A DNA stretch of 64,000 nt, from assembly GCF_014635705.1 (NCBI RefSeq), contig NZ_BMDI01000002.1, positions 186,001 to 250,000 of the forward strand, in the 5' to 3' direction. The notes beneath the pieces were generated by a model that saw only the letters and a program-made list of their open reading frames with translations, was not told the DNA's origin and searched no databases. Shown piece after piece: positions 1 through 8,214 of this stretch. Positions within the stretch are counted from its first letter, which is position 1; every line of letters begins with the position of its first letter. The position numbers were made by a program, and so were the translations under genes. This stretch comes from Oxalicibacterium faecigallinarum (GTDB lineage: Bacteria > Pseudomonadota > Gammaproteobacteria > Burkholderiales > Burkholderiaceae_D).

Positions 1-1
1 T

Positions 2-328
2 GTGAATGAGATCGAAACCAATGTGCTGCTCGGCACAAATTATCTGAACATGGTCCTTGGCGATCTGGAAGGCTCGCAAACGATGGCAACGGCTGCCTAT
101 AATGCAGGGCCGGGGCGCCCGCGTGCATGGCGTTCCACCTTGGCACAACCGGTGGAAGGCGCCATCTTTGCGGAGTCGATTCCCTTCTCCGAAACGCGTG
201 ATTACGTGAAGAAGGTGCTGTCTAACGCCACCTACTACGCGGCCATGTTCGAGAATCGTCCGCAGTCGCTCAAGGCGCGACTCGGGATGGTCGGGCCCGC
301 AGCTTTCGTGCCGAGTACGCTTCCCTGA
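2..328 (+). CDS. Lytic murein transglycosylase, C-terminal fragment (5' end outside window)
   Basis: This is the C-terminal 108 residues of a soluble lytic transglycosylase of the Slt70 type, a periplasmic enzyme that cleaves peptidoglycan between MurNAc and GlcNAc. The reading frame is open to the left edge, so the GTG at position 2 is almost certainly an internal codon. What remains has the second half of the SLT catalytic domain: an ETNVLLGTNYL segment, the conserved AYNAGPGR motif, and the FSETRDYVKKVL helix typical of the family. The catalytic glutamate would lie upstream, off the window. The stop is directly followed by the glutathione S-transferase gene, which suggests co-transcription. 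Confidence 0.85.
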   Translation: MNEIETNVLLGTNYLNMVLGDLEGSQTMATAAYNAGPGRPRAWRSTLAQPVEGAIFAESIPFSETRDYVKKVLSNATYYAAMFENRPQSLKARLGMVGPAAFVPSTLP

Positions 329-331
329 TTG

Positions 332-1063
332 ATGTCAGACCCTATGCAAACCACCGAACTCGATCCGGGCGTATCGCTGGCTCTCAGCGATGCGGAAAAC
401 AGCGGTCTCAAGCTCGTCATCGCCAACAAGAATTATTCGTCGTGGTCCATGCGGCCATGGGTATTGATGACGGCGTTCAATATTCCTTTTCAGGAAATTA
501 AGGTACTGCTCGACAGAGACGATACCGCTGCGCAGATTACGCATTACTCTGCGTCGGGCCGTGTCCCTATCCTGCTGACGGGGGAAGCAGCAATCTGGGA
601 TTCGCTGGCGATCTGTGAATATCTGGCCGAGCAGTTCCCGGAAAAACGCATGTGGCCGGAAGATGTAAGCGCGCGCGCCATTGCACGGTCAATCTGTGCC
701 GAAATGCATGCTGGCTTTCGTGATCTGCGCAGCGCGATGTGGATGAACATTCGCGCGCGTTTTCCCGGTCGAGGGCGTACGGTCGGTGCTCAGGCCGATA
801 TCGGACGGATCAGCGAGATTTGGGAGGACTGCCTGGCCGTGTCGGGTCCCAACGATTTTCTGTTTGGTGAGTTTTCGATTGCCGATGCCTATTTTGCCCC
901 CGTGGCGACACGTTTTCGCACCTATGATGTGTCGCTGGGACCGTTGCTCGACGCTTATGTGGAGCGCGTCCTTGCATATCCGCCGGTAGCGCAATGGATC
1001 AATGCCGCCGAGCTTGAGACCACGCATATCGCGAAGTACGACAACTATCCTGATCCGGCATGA
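332..1063 (+). CDS. Glutathione S-transferase family protein
   Basis: The protein of about 243 residues has the two-domain GST fold. An N-terminal thioredoxin-like domain opens with LVIANKNYSSWSMRPWV, where a serine occupies the usual catalytic position. The cis-proline segment GRVPIL and the glutathione-contacting WDSLAICEYL helix follow, then an all-helical C-terminal domain with the conserved FSIADAYFAPV segment. It probably conjugates or reduces electrophiles with glutathione in the cytoplasm; the substrate cannot be told. A TTG lies at 329, ATG at 332 and another ATG at 344; I chose 332. Its stop overlaps the start of cca (ATGA), so the two are translationally coupled. Confidence 0.88.
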   Translation: MSDPMQTTELDPGVSLALSDAENSGLKLVIANKNYSSWSMRPWVLMTAFNIPFQEIKVLLDRDDTAAQITHYSASGRVPILLTGEAAIWDSLAICEYLAEQFPEKRMWPEDVSARAIARSICAEMHAGFRDLRSAMWMNIRARFPGRGRTVGAQADIGRISEIWEDCLAVSGPNDFLFGEFSIADAYFAPVATRFRTYDVSLGPLLDAYVERVLAYPPVAQWINAAELETTHIAKYDNYPDPA

Positions 1064-2307
1064 GAACCTATGTTGTTGGCGGAGCCGTCCGTGATGCCTT
1101 GCTCGGTGTGCCGGTCAAGGACAAGGATTACGTCGTGGTGGGCGCGACGCCTGAGCAGATGGTACAACTCGGTTACCGGCCCGTTGGCAAAGACTTTCCG
1201 GTTTTCCTGCATCCTGATACGCGTGCCGAATATGCGCTGGCACGCACCGAGCGCAAGACGGCGCCCGGTTACAAGGGATTCGTTTTTCATACCGATGCCC
1301 ATGTCACGCTGGAAGAGGATCTGATCCGGCGTGATCTGACCATCAATGCGATGGCACAGGATGAGGATGGTCGCATCGTCGATCCGTTCGGCGGCCAGAC
1401 TGATCTGTCGCAGCGTCTGTTTCGCCATGTGTCGCCGGCATTCGCGGAAGACCCCGTACGTATCCTGCGCGTGGCGCGGTTTGCGGCTCGGTTTCCCGAG
1501 TTCACCGTTGCGGAAGAAACCAACTGCCTCATGCAGCAGATGGTGGCGCAGGGGGAAGTGGATGCACTGGTGCCAGAACGTGTCTGGCAGGAGCTGGCAC
1601 GAGGTCTGATGGAAGTGCGGCCATCGCGCATGTTTGCCGTGTTGCGTGACTGCGGTGCCCTGCAGCGCATTCTGCCGGAGCTGGATGTGTTGTGGGGTGT
1701 GCCGCAACCGGCCCAGCATCATCCGGAAATCGATACGGGCGTGCACATCATGATGGTGATTGATTATGCAGCCAGCCAGCATCTGAGTCTGCCGATCCGG
1801 TGCGCGGCGTTGTTACATGATTTGGGTAAGGGGGTGACACCGCCAGAACTCTGGCCCCGTCATCACGGACATGAAATGCACAGCGCACGTCTGGTGGAAG
1901 CCGTCAGCAAACGCTTGCGCCTTCCCAATGAATGCCGTGATCTGGCGTTGATGACAGCGCGGGAGCACGGCAATGTAGGGCGTGCGATGGAATTGCGCGC
2001 GACCACGATCGTCGCGTTGTTCGAGCGTTGTGATGCCTTTCGCAAGCCACAGCGTTTTCTTGACATGTTGGCCGCGGCGGAATGCGACCACCGAGGCAGA
2101 ACCGGTTTCGCGGATCGCGCGTTTCCGCAGCGTGCCTATCTGACCGCTGCACTGGAGAGTGCACAAACGGTGGACGGCGGGTTGGTGGCTGCGGCGACAC
2201 GACAACGTTATCCGGATCAGCCAGAACGTATTCCAGAGGCGATTCACCAGCAACGTGTTTCCATGGTCAAGGCCTGTCTGGCCAGATGCGGAAAAGCCAC
2301 TGACTAA
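1060..2307 (+). CDS. cca: Multifunctional CCA tRNA nucleotidyltransferase with HD domain
   Basis: The enzyme adds or repairs the 3' CCA end of tRNAs without a nucleic-acid template. The 415-residue length fits the long betaproteobacterial and enterobacterial form, which carries a C-terminal HD phosphohydrolase domain. Visible motifs are GGAVRDALLG near residue 8, the catalytic metal-binding DKD at 21-23, RRDLTINAMA near 90, and LLHDLGKG with the HD pair near residue 253. The ATG overlaps the preceding GST stop as ATGA. The final codons sit inside a hairpin at 2293-2317 that looks like the terminator of this operon. Confidence 0.96.
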   Translation: MRTYVVGGAVRDALLGVPVKDKDYVVVGATPEQMVQLGYRPVGKDFPVFLHPDTRAEYALARTERKTAPGYKGFVFHTDAHVTLEEDLIRRDLTINAMAQDEDGRIVDPFGGQTDLSQRLFRHVSPAFAEDPVRILRVARFAARFPEFTVAEETNCLMQQMVAQGEVDALVPERVWQELARGLMEVRPSRMFAVLRDCGALQRILPELDVLWGVPQPAQHHPEIDTGVHIMMVIDYAASQHLSLPIRCAALLHDLGKGVTPPELWPRHHGHEMHSARLVEAVSKRLRLPNECRDLALMTAREHGNVGRAMELRATTIVALFERCDAFRKPQRFLDMLAAAECDHRGRTGFADRAFPQRAYLTAALESAQTVDGGLVAAATRQRYPDQPERIPEAIHQQRVSMVKACLARCGKATD

Positions 2308-2317
2308 CAGTGGCTTT
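2293..2317. terminator. Hairpin at the end of cca, probable bidirectional terminator
   Basis: Ten-bp perfect arms AAAGCCACTG and CAGTGGCTTT are separated by the five bases ACTAA. The arm on the left is within the last codons of cca and the loop contains its TAA stop-region bases. The right arm ends in TTT. It could serve both cca and the convergent EF-hand gene; the T-tract is short, so termination may be partial. Confidence 0.55.
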
Positions 2318-2344
2318 GGGTACGTGCAGGCGTTATACAAGTGC

Positions 2345-2626
2345 TCAAGTCATCGGTACGTGACGACGATTGGCCAAAAGATAGGAACGTAGTTCTGCGC
2401 GGGTGACGATGCCATCTCGGTTGGCGTCGATCTTGTCAAAATTCTCGACAATCAACGTGATGCCTGCATGTTTTGCTTCTGCCTTGGTGATGCTTTGAAC
2501 CGGATTGGAAACCTGCAGGTTCGGCATGGAGGCGTTTTTTTGAATGCTTGCCGGCACAACAGATTGCGCAAGTGCAAGATGGCTGAAAAATAAGGCGGAA
2601 ATGGTAATCAGGTGTTTAGCGTTCAT
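2345..2626 (-). CDS. Small exported EF-hand protein
   Basis: A 93-residue protein with a Sec signal peptide (start MNAKHLITISALFFSHLALAQ). It ends in one canonical EF-hand loop, DANRDGIVTRAE, where Asp, Asn, Asp and the final Glu sit in the calcium-ligand positions. The helix before the loop (IVENFDKI) also fits. I chose the ATG at 2626 because GGGGAG lies just upstream of it; a longer frame reaches 2662 but lacks a ribosome site and would bury the signal peptide. It is convergent with cca. It is likely a periplasmic calcium binder; no partner is evident. A single EF-hand usually pairs in a dimer. Confidence 0.75.
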   Translation of the reverse strand: MNAKHLITISALFFSHLALAQSVVPASIQKNASMPNLQVSNPVQSITKAEAKHAGITLIVENFDKIDANRDGIVTRAELRSYLLANRRHVPMT

Positions 2627-2834
2627 TTGATACTCCCCTATCAAGACGAATGCGCAGTCCAACCATTGAATGCCGAATGCTTTATATCCCCAACTTCATT
2701 TACGGATTGTTACATTTGTAGCAAGCTTGCTTACATGCAAAATGTCGTCTGGCGAGTGCCATCTTCTGGCGAATCATCAACCCTTTCCGTGCGAAATCAC
2801 ACCGAACTTGCCATTTTCCTACGAGCTGGCGTGA

Positions 2835-3467
2835 TCAGAACTTTGGAATATGCAGTGTTTTGCTGATCATCAAGGTGCCAGACAATCCGAATAGCAGCGA
2901 GACAGGATGGAGCTGCCAAGGCCCGATCATCCAGGTCCCGCCCCACAAGGCGTCACCAACGAGTGACTGAGAGGCCAGCCAAGCTAGCACGCCGGTCAGC
3001 ACCACACTGGTCGGGATTGGCGTGCCTTCAAAGTAGGCGACTTTGCCGCTGTCATTGGACAGCGTTTCTGCCGTGACATTGAAGCGCGCCAGTCGGCTGA
3101 CACCGCAGCACACGAAATAAATCAGGATTGCGCAGTCCCAGCCTCCGGTCAGGCCGGCGGCAAAACCGAGAGTAGCGGGTGCCACACCGAATGAAATGAT
3201 GTCCGCCAATGAATCCAGTTCGCGTCCCAGAGCGGAATGCTGCTGGCGCCAGCGTGCAATACGGCCATCCAGTACATCAAAGATAAAAGCCGCCGGTGCC
3301 ATTGCCGCGGCTGCATAGAAGTGATCAAGCGACTGGCTGCCCATGTACAACATGGCGAAGAAGACCGCAGCCACACCACAGGCAGCATTGCCAAGCGTGA
3401 AGAAGTCCGCGAGATGGAATTCCCGCAGCATCGAAAAATGTTTGCGTGGCGGTTTATCTGATTGCAT
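2835..3467 (-). CDS. pssA: CDP-diacylglycerol--serine O-phosphatidyltransferase-like protein
   Basis: This is a membrane-bound CDP-alcohol phosphotransferase that most likely makes phosphatidylserine from CDP-diacylglycerol and serine, the first step to phosphatidylethanolamine. The family motif D-x2-D-G-x2-A-R-x8-G-x3-D-x3-D is exact: D64, D67, G68, A71, R72, G81, D85 and D89. Hydrophobic segments before and after it give about six membrane helices over 210 residues. It stands alone here rather than beside psd. Other CDP-alcohol transferases share the signature, so serine as acceptor is inferred from overall similarity. Confidence 0.85.
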   Translation of the reverse strand: MQSDKPPRKHFSMLREFHLADFFTLGNAACGVAAVFFAMLYMGSQSLDHFYAAAAMAPAAFIFDVLDGRIARWRQQHSALGRELDSLADIISFGVAPATLGFAAGLTGGWDCAILIYFVCCGVSRLARFNVTAETLSNDSGKVAYFEGTPIPTSVVLTGVLAWLASQSLVGDALWGGTWMIGPWQLHPVSLLFGLSGTLMISKTLHIPKF

Positions 3468-3673
3468 GAATGTTTGCGATCCCTGTCATGACGTCGGTCC
3501 GGCTGTGGTTGTCTCTGCACAGTATGCACTGAAGCTGCTGGAAATGGGCATGTGGACCGGCATATTGTTATTCTTTGAATGGTTGCCGTAAGTCGGTTAC
3601 CGTACATACGGGCTGTCGTGCCATGCCTAAACTTTACCGTGATTTTTATCCATTTACAAAGCGAGGAGGCACC

Positions 3674-4132
3674 ATGTCTTACCACCATCATGTAAAGGGC
3701 ATGACCCGCAAATATCTGATCGGTTTTTCCCTGATGGCAGCGAGCGTTGCGTTCGGTTCGTCGGCGAATGCGGCAGACGCCAAAGCGACGGATACATACC
3801 AAAAGGAGCGCGCCGCCTGTCTGGATGGCACGTCACACCAGGATCGTGCAACCTGCCTGCGCGAAGCCGCTGCGGCGCGCGGTGAGGCCAAGCGTGGCAA
3901 TCTGACCGAGAGCTCGTCTTACGACAATAATGCCTCCCAGCGCTGTTCCGTTTTGCCGCCGGCAGACCGTGATGACTGTATCCGGCGCGTGCAGGGAGCG
4001 GGTACCGCTTCAGGTAGCGTGGAGTCAGGCGGCATCTACCGCGAAACGCGTACCACCGTACCAGTGGAACCACCTCCTGCGCCAGCTTATGAGCCGGTCC
4101 CTGTTGTCCCGCCACCAGCACAGCGTTATTGA
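3674..4132 (+). CDS. Secreted cysteine- and proline-rich protein of unknown function
   Basis: A protein of 152 residues starting at ATG 3674, eleven bases after a GAGGAGG ribosome site. It has a signal peptide (MTRKYLIGFSLMAASVAFG... ending at ANA), then a mature part with two related blocks. Each block holds two cysteines followed by an acidic/basic turn: ACLDGTSHQDRATCLREA and RCSVLPPADRDDCIRRV. The C-terminal 35 residues are rich in proline (PPPAPAYEPVPVVPPP). The paired cysteines suggest disulfide-stabilised hairpins in the periplasm. I do not recognise a named family and assign no function. A strong terminator follows immediately. Confidence 0.7.
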   Translation: MSYHHHVKGMTRKYLIGFSLMAASVAFGSSANAADAKATDTYQKERAACLDGTSHQDRATCLREAAAARGEAKRGNLTESSSYDNNASQRCSVLPPADRDDCIRRVQGAGTASGSVESGGIYRETRTTVPVEPPPAPAYEPVPVVPPPAQRY

Positions 4133-4137
4133 AGAAG

Positions 4138-4163
4138 AAAAGGCAGCCCTGGCTGCCTTTTTT
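4138..4163. terminator. Rho-independent terminator, bidirectional
   Basis: AAAAGGCAGCC and GGCTGCCTTTT form a GC-rich hairpin with a two-base gap, followed by a run of T. The complementary A-run on the left lets it also serve queC, which ends at 4175 on the other strand. Confidence 0.85.
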
Positions 4164-4174
4164 ACGTGCATCTG

Positions 4175-4885
4175 TCAGTCTGTTTTTCCGGTCGCGAACT
4201 GTTGATAGCCACGCGCCCGCAATGCGCAGGCAGGACAGGTGCCGCAGCCGTAGCCCCAATCATGCAGGGTGCCACGTTCACCCAGATAGCAAGTGTGGGT
4301 TTCGCTGCGAATCAGATCGACCAGTTTCTTTCCGCCCGCCGCTTGGGCTAGTTGCCATGTCTGGGCTTTATCCAGCCACATCAAGGGGGTTTCCAGTTTG
4401 AGGCGGGTCGCCATGCCAAGATTGAGTGCAACCTGTAACGCCTTGATCGTGTCATCGCGACAGTCGGGGTAGCCGGAAAAATCGGTCTCACACATGCCAC
4501 CGACCAGAACGTTCAAGCCACGCCGGTAGGCAACGGTCGCGGCCGTTGTCAGGAAAAGCAGATTGCGGCCTGGCACGAAGGTGTTTGGCAAACCGTTTTC
4601 CTGCATGGCGATTTCCATATTGCTGGTCAGCGCCGTATCTGAAATGTGCGCGATGAGCGATAGATCGATCATGTGATCGTTGCCAAGCCGCTGGTCCCAG
4701 TCAACGGAAAGCGTGCGGATTTTTTGCAGGACTGTCGGGCGGACGGCCAGTTCCACTGCATGACGCTGGCCGTAGTCGAAACCGATGGTTTCCACATGCG
4801 CATAGCGGTCGAGTGCCCAGGCCAGGCAAGTGGTGGAGTCCTGACCACCACTGAAAAGAACCAATGCGCCCTCTTGAGAAATCAT
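4175..4885 (-). CDS. queC: 7-cyano-7-deazaguanine synthase
   Basis: QueC converts 7-carboxy-7-deazaguanine to preQ0 with ATP and ammonia, on the route to the tRNA base queuosine. The 236-residue protein has the PP-loop SGGQDS at residues 12-17 and a C-terminal zinc site made of a Cys (TCYLGERG) and the CGTCPAC cluster. The spacing between the first Cys and the cluster is longer than in E. coli, as I recall is usual in betaproteobacteria. I took the ATG at 4885, eleven residues before the PP-loop; the frame is open to 4939 but that adds a non-conserved tail containing a hairpin. Other queuosine genes are not in the window. Confidence 0.95.
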   Translation of the reverse strand: MISQEGALVLFSGGQDSTTCLAWALDRYAHVETIGFDYGQRHAVELAVRPTVLQKIRTLSVDWDQRLGNDHMIDLSLIAHISDTALTSNMEIAMQENGLPNTFVPGRNLLFLTTAATVAYRRGLNVLVGGMCETDFSGYPDCRDDTIKALQVALNLGMATRLKLETPLMWLDKAQTWQLAQAAGGKKLVDLIRSETHTCYLGERGTLHDWGYGCGTCPACALRARGYQQFATGKTD

Positions 4886-4909
4886 GTTGCCCTTGATCGT
4901 CGGAAGCAG

Positions 4910-4932
4910 GATGGCGCCACCATGGCGCCATC
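4910..4932 (-). other. Inverted repeat in the queC leader
   Basis: GATGGCGCC and GGCGCCATC form 9-bp perfect arms around a 5-base loop, 25 bases upstream of the queC ATG. No U-tract follows in the queC direction, so it is not an intrinsic terminator. It may be an mRNA structure or a protein site between the DUF3108 gene and queC. Confidence 0.5.
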
Positions 4933-4969
4933 GAATCACCGCGATTATAAATCTGTAAGGGCGGCCGGG

Positions 4970-5716
4970 TTATGGTGTGGTGATTTTGCTGATGGTTTGT
5001 TCGATGAAGTCGCCATCCGGTTCGGAAAAGCGGATACGTACCGGATACCAGTTTTGCGATGGTGCCAGCCACAGATCGATTTTCTGATCCTTGTCCGTGC
5101 CTGCAACCTTGCTGACTTTGACCGCGCTCATATCCCCGATTCCTGTCTTGATATTTTCAGCTTTGCCAACTTTGAAGGACCAGGCTTCGGCATTCTTTTG
5201 ACCGGCTACAAAGGCGGAAACGGTCGAGCCACTCTTGAATTTGGCAGGTGTGCTGCGTGCGATGGTGGCCAGTTGCCAGATCACGCTATTTCGATCTTGT
5301 TCACCCCCCTTGATTGGATAGGTTTGATCAGAGGCAGAAAAGCGGATGACGTTTGCATCGCGATCAAACGTCGTTGTGGTGGCTTCTTTACGGAAGCGTT
5401 TTTCCACGGACGTTTGTGGCACTAGTCCGTTACTGTCGATGCGTCCTTCGCTTTTTGATTCCAGAATCTTGCCCACGATCGACGCACGCGTTTCACTTGC
5501 AATTGAATAGCGTCCGTCATCAGCACGCCACTGCAAGGAGGCATTGCCGTTGAGTGACAAACCTTTTTGCACGGCGCTAATGGCGTAGGTGAGATCGGCC
5601 GAGGGCGGTACGTTGGCGGTTCTGCTTGCCTTTTGGGCCAATACTTGCGTGGAGGGCACGAGCAGCATGCTCGTCACGAACAAGAGAGAAAATGCGGAGG
5701 ATGCCTTGTACTTCAT
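4970..5716 (-). CDS. DUF3108 family exported protein
   Basis: A 248-residue protein with a signal peptide (ends VLAQ) and one DUF3108 domain over the rest. Near the end it has the family hallmark LWLAPSQNWYPVRIRFSEPDGDFIEQTI, a segment repeated almost word for word in the upstream neighbour. Secondary-structure alternation suggests a beta-rich, lipocalin-like barrel. The function of DUF3108 is unknown to me beyond its periplasmic location. It starts 25 bases after the stop of its paralogue at 5742-6848 and precedes queC, so the three probably share a transcript. Confidence 0.8.
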   Translation of the reverse strand: MKYKASSAFSLLFVTSMLLVPSTQVLAQKASRTANVPPSADLTYAISAVQKGLSLNGNASLQWRADDGRYSIASETRASIVGKILESKSEGRIDSNGLVPQTSVEKRFRKEATTTTFDRDANVIRFSASDQTYPIKGGEQDRNSVIWQLATIARSTPAKFKSGSTVSAFVAGQKNAEAWSFKVGKAENIKTGIGDMSAVKVSKVAGTDKDQKIDLWLAPSQNWYPVRIRFSEPDGDFIEQTISKITTP

Positions 5717-5741
5717 GGGGTCACCAAATGGAATGTTGTTG

Positions 5742-6848
5742 TCAATCAGACTGCAATGGGGCGGAAACGTTCAGACGACGCATCACCATATCCAGCACGT
5801 CGCCGTTAGGTTCGGTATAGCGCAAGCGCACCGGATACCAGCCGATTTCCGGCGCGAGCCAGAATTCCAGCGTCTGGTCATAGGAGCCGGGACGCGGTGC
5901 GCGTAACAAGCGCCATGCTGCGAGTGGTTTGCCATCGACGTCGATTTGCTCGTTGCCAACAATCGTGATCTGCCATGGAGTGGCATCGCGCGTGCCGGCA
6001 ACGGTAATCGGAATGACGGCGCCCGGATAAAACTGCGCGGGATCGCCACGACCGATGGCGGCAACCTGCCAGATGATGCTGGCGCGATCCTGTTCATCAC
6101 CCAGTCGCGGATAATTGTTTGTCGAGGCAGAAAAACTGATGGTATGGCGTTCGCGATGAAAATGCGTATTGGTTTCGGAGCGACGCATGCGTTTTTCTGC
6201 ATACAGTTCGGGGGCGATGCCGGTCTGTTCGATGGTTCCCCTGCTCTTGAACCGCAAGGCAGTGATGAACAATACGCCGAAGTCGCCACTGATTTCATAG
6301 CGCTGTTGGTCGGTTTGCCAGTCGATCGTACCGCTGCCATGCATGGACGCACCATTGGCTGGCGTCTTTTCAATATCGAATTTCAACTGGGCTGACGGCA
6401 GTAAGGCGATGCGATAGGTGGGGGAACTCTCTGATGCGGGGCCGTTTTCTGTCGTAGCCTTTTCTGGTTGCTCTGATGACGATGCAGCTTCTGTCGTCAC
6501 ACCTTCCGACTCTCCTGTCGGGGTGCCTGCGGCTTCGGCAAAGGGCGTGGCATTTGAAGCAGGCTCCTGCTCCGCTGGTGGTGGGCGTTTGACAGGTTTG
6601 GGTTTGATCGTTGCCGCCTTGACCTGCGGCATGGCCGGTGGTGGTGCAGGCGGTGCGATCAGCGCGGCAGAGACAACACTGGATGCAGGATGGTCCTGTG
6701 GTGCTGTTTTGGACGGAAAGGCGATCAGGTCGCTGACGCTGCCGATAAAAATCAGGTGCAACAGTACAGACAGAAGCAGCATGACGACCCAATGCCAGCG
6801 CATGTTTTTCTGTCTGGACGTGGAGAATGAGTATGCAGCCGATGTCAT
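5742..6848 (-). CDS. DUF3108 protein with TonB-like membrane anchor and proline-rich linker
   Basis: This 368-residue protein begins with a short cytoplasmic stretch, one transmembrane helix (WVVMLLLSVLLHLIFIG, about residues 20-36) and a Pro/Ala/Lys-rich region to about residue 145 that resembles the anchor and linker of TonB. A DUF3108 domain follows, with the signature FWLAPEIGWYPVRLRYTEPNGDVLDMVM near the end. It is a paralogue of the next gene downstream, from which it differs mainly by the membrane anchor. An alternative ATG at 6803 would remove the first 15 residues; neither start has a clear ribosome site. I infer a periplasmic domain held to the inner membrane on a flexible arm. Confidence 0.8.
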   Translation of the reverse strand: MTSAAYSFSTSRQKNMRWHWVVMLLLSVLLHLIFIGSVSDLIAFPSKTAPQDHPASSVVSAALIAPPAPPPAMPQVKAATIKPKPVKRPPPAEQEPASNATPFAEAAGTPTGESEGVTTEAASSSEQPEKATTENGPASESSPTYRIALLPSAQLKFDIEKTPANGASMHGSGTIDWQTDQQRYEISGDFGVLFITALRFKSRGTIEQTGIAPELYAEKRMRRSETNTHFHRERHTISFSASTNNYPRLGDEQDRASIIWQVAAIGRGDPAQFYPGAVIPITVAGTRDATPWQITIVGNEQIDVDGKPLAAWRLLRAPRPGSYDQTLEFWLAPEIGWYPVRLRYTEPNGDVLDMVMRRLNVSAPLQSD

Positions 6849-6942
6849 CGCGCTAGTGTAGCGGCAAGCGCCTGATTGCGGGCTGTCCCGGGATGGAAAT
6901 CCAACACGTAAAATGACGGTTTATTGCACCTGCTGGACAAGT

Positions 6943-8202
6943 ATGTTGATCAAGAAGTTACTGATTTCGTTTTTGAGCTGCGTTGCTGTTTCCGCATACG
7001 CCGCAGCACCTATTTCGCTGGGCATGATCGAGGGCATGTCCGGGCCTTTTGCCAATGCAGGTGAGGCGGTTGTGCGCAATCTGCAAATGGCGATTGAGGA
7101 TGTCAACGCGCGTGGCGGAGTGCGTCTGCCGGACGGCATGCATCCATTGCGGCTCGAGATTTTCGATAACAAGCAGGGTGTTGAAGAGTCACTCATCGAG
7201 TTGCGTCGCCTGACGGACCGCCATATTCGCTTCGTCTTGCAGGGGAACAGCTCCTCGGTGGCGGCGGCGCTGGTCGATGCGATCGAGCGACACAATCGAC
7301 GCGCACCGGATGCGCGTGTGCTGTTTCTTAATTATTCCGCTGTCGATCCGGCATTGACAAACAGTCAGTGCAGTTTCTGGCATTTTCGTTTTGATGCCAA
7401 TGCCGACATGCGCATGCATGCCCTGACTGAAGTCATTCGCGGTGACCGGCAAGCGAGTCGGGTGTACCTGATTGGTCAGGATTACAGCTTCGGTCGCATG
7501 GTGGCGGAAGCGGCGCGTCAGCAATTGCGTGCCAAGCGACCGGACATCCGCATTGTCGGCAACGAACTGCATCCGATTGGCAAGATCAAGGACTTTGCAC
7601 CTTACATTGCCAAGATCAAGGCCGCCGGTGCGGATACGGTCATGACCGGCAACTGGGGCAATGATTTGACGCTGCTTGTTAAAGCCGCCAAGGAATTTGG
7701 TCTGGATGCCAAGTTTTATACCTTTTACGGCAATAGTCTTGGCGCGCCTGCTGCCATCGGTGATGCTGGCGTGGATCGTGTGCGTGCAGTTGCGGAGTGG
7801 CATCCGAATGTTGGCGGAATGCAGACAGACAATGCAAGCGATCGGTTCTATCAACGATTCCGTCAGCGTTATCCGCAACCGCAGGATGATTATCTCTTGC
7901 TGCGTATGCATGTCATGATCGATATGCTGGTCAAGGCGATTGAGAAGGCGGGATCAACAGAGGCGATTGCTGTCGCGCGCGCCTTGGAAGGGGCGTCTTA
8001 TCACAACAGTTTTCACGATGCGATGATGCGGGCAGAAGACCATCAATTGATCCAACCCTTGTATGTGTCGGTGATGCGGCGTATCCAGGATGGCGGTATT
8101 CGTTTTGATAACGAAGGCAGTGGCTACGGATTCCGTACCGAGCGTTATCTGCCATCGGCCCAGACAGCACTCAAAACGAGTTGTCGTATGCAGCGGCCCT
8201 GA
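6943..8202 (+). CDS. Periplasmic substrate-binding protein of the branched-chain amino acid type
   Basis: About 419 residues with a signal peptide (MLIKKLLISFLSCVAVSAYA) and the type-1 periplasmic-binding fold of LivJ-like proteins: PISLGMIEGMSGPFANAGE at the mature N-terminus, NARGGV near residue 60, and VYLIGQDYSFGRMVAEA in the middle. Such proteins feed ABC importers or act as sensors for amino acids and small amides. No permease or ATPase genes lie nearby, so it is an orphan here; the ligand is unknown. I chose the ATG at 6943 at the signal peptide; an in-frame ATG at 6913 adds ten residues including two cysteines. It is convergent with a diguanylate cyclase gene. Confidence 0.85.
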   Translation: MLIKKLLISFLSCVAVSAYAAAPISLGMIEGMSGPFANAGEAVVRNLQMAIEDVNARGGVRLPDGMHPLRLEIFDNKQGVEESLIELRRLTDRHIRFVLQGNSSSVAAALVDAIERHNRRAPDARVLFLNYSAVDPALTNSQCSFWHFRFDANADMRMHALTEVIRGDRQASRVYLIGQDYSFGRMVAEAARQQLRAKRPDIRIVGNELHPIGKIKDFAPYIAKIKAAGADTVMTGNWGNDLTLLVKAAKEFGLDAKFYTFYGNSLGAPAAIGDAGVDRVRAVAEWHPNVGGMQTDNASDRFYQRFRQRYPQPQDDYLLLRMHVMIDMLVKAIEKAGSTEAIAVARALEGASYHNSFHDAMMRAEDHQLIQPLYVSVMRRIQDGGIRFDNEGSGYGFRTERYLPSAQTALKTSCRMQRP

Positions 8203-8214
8203 TCGTATCGATTG

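Noticed and set aside
3343-3591. 82-codon open frame overlapping the pssA start on the other strand
   Set aside because: Mostly antisense to pssA; the free part has no ribosome site.
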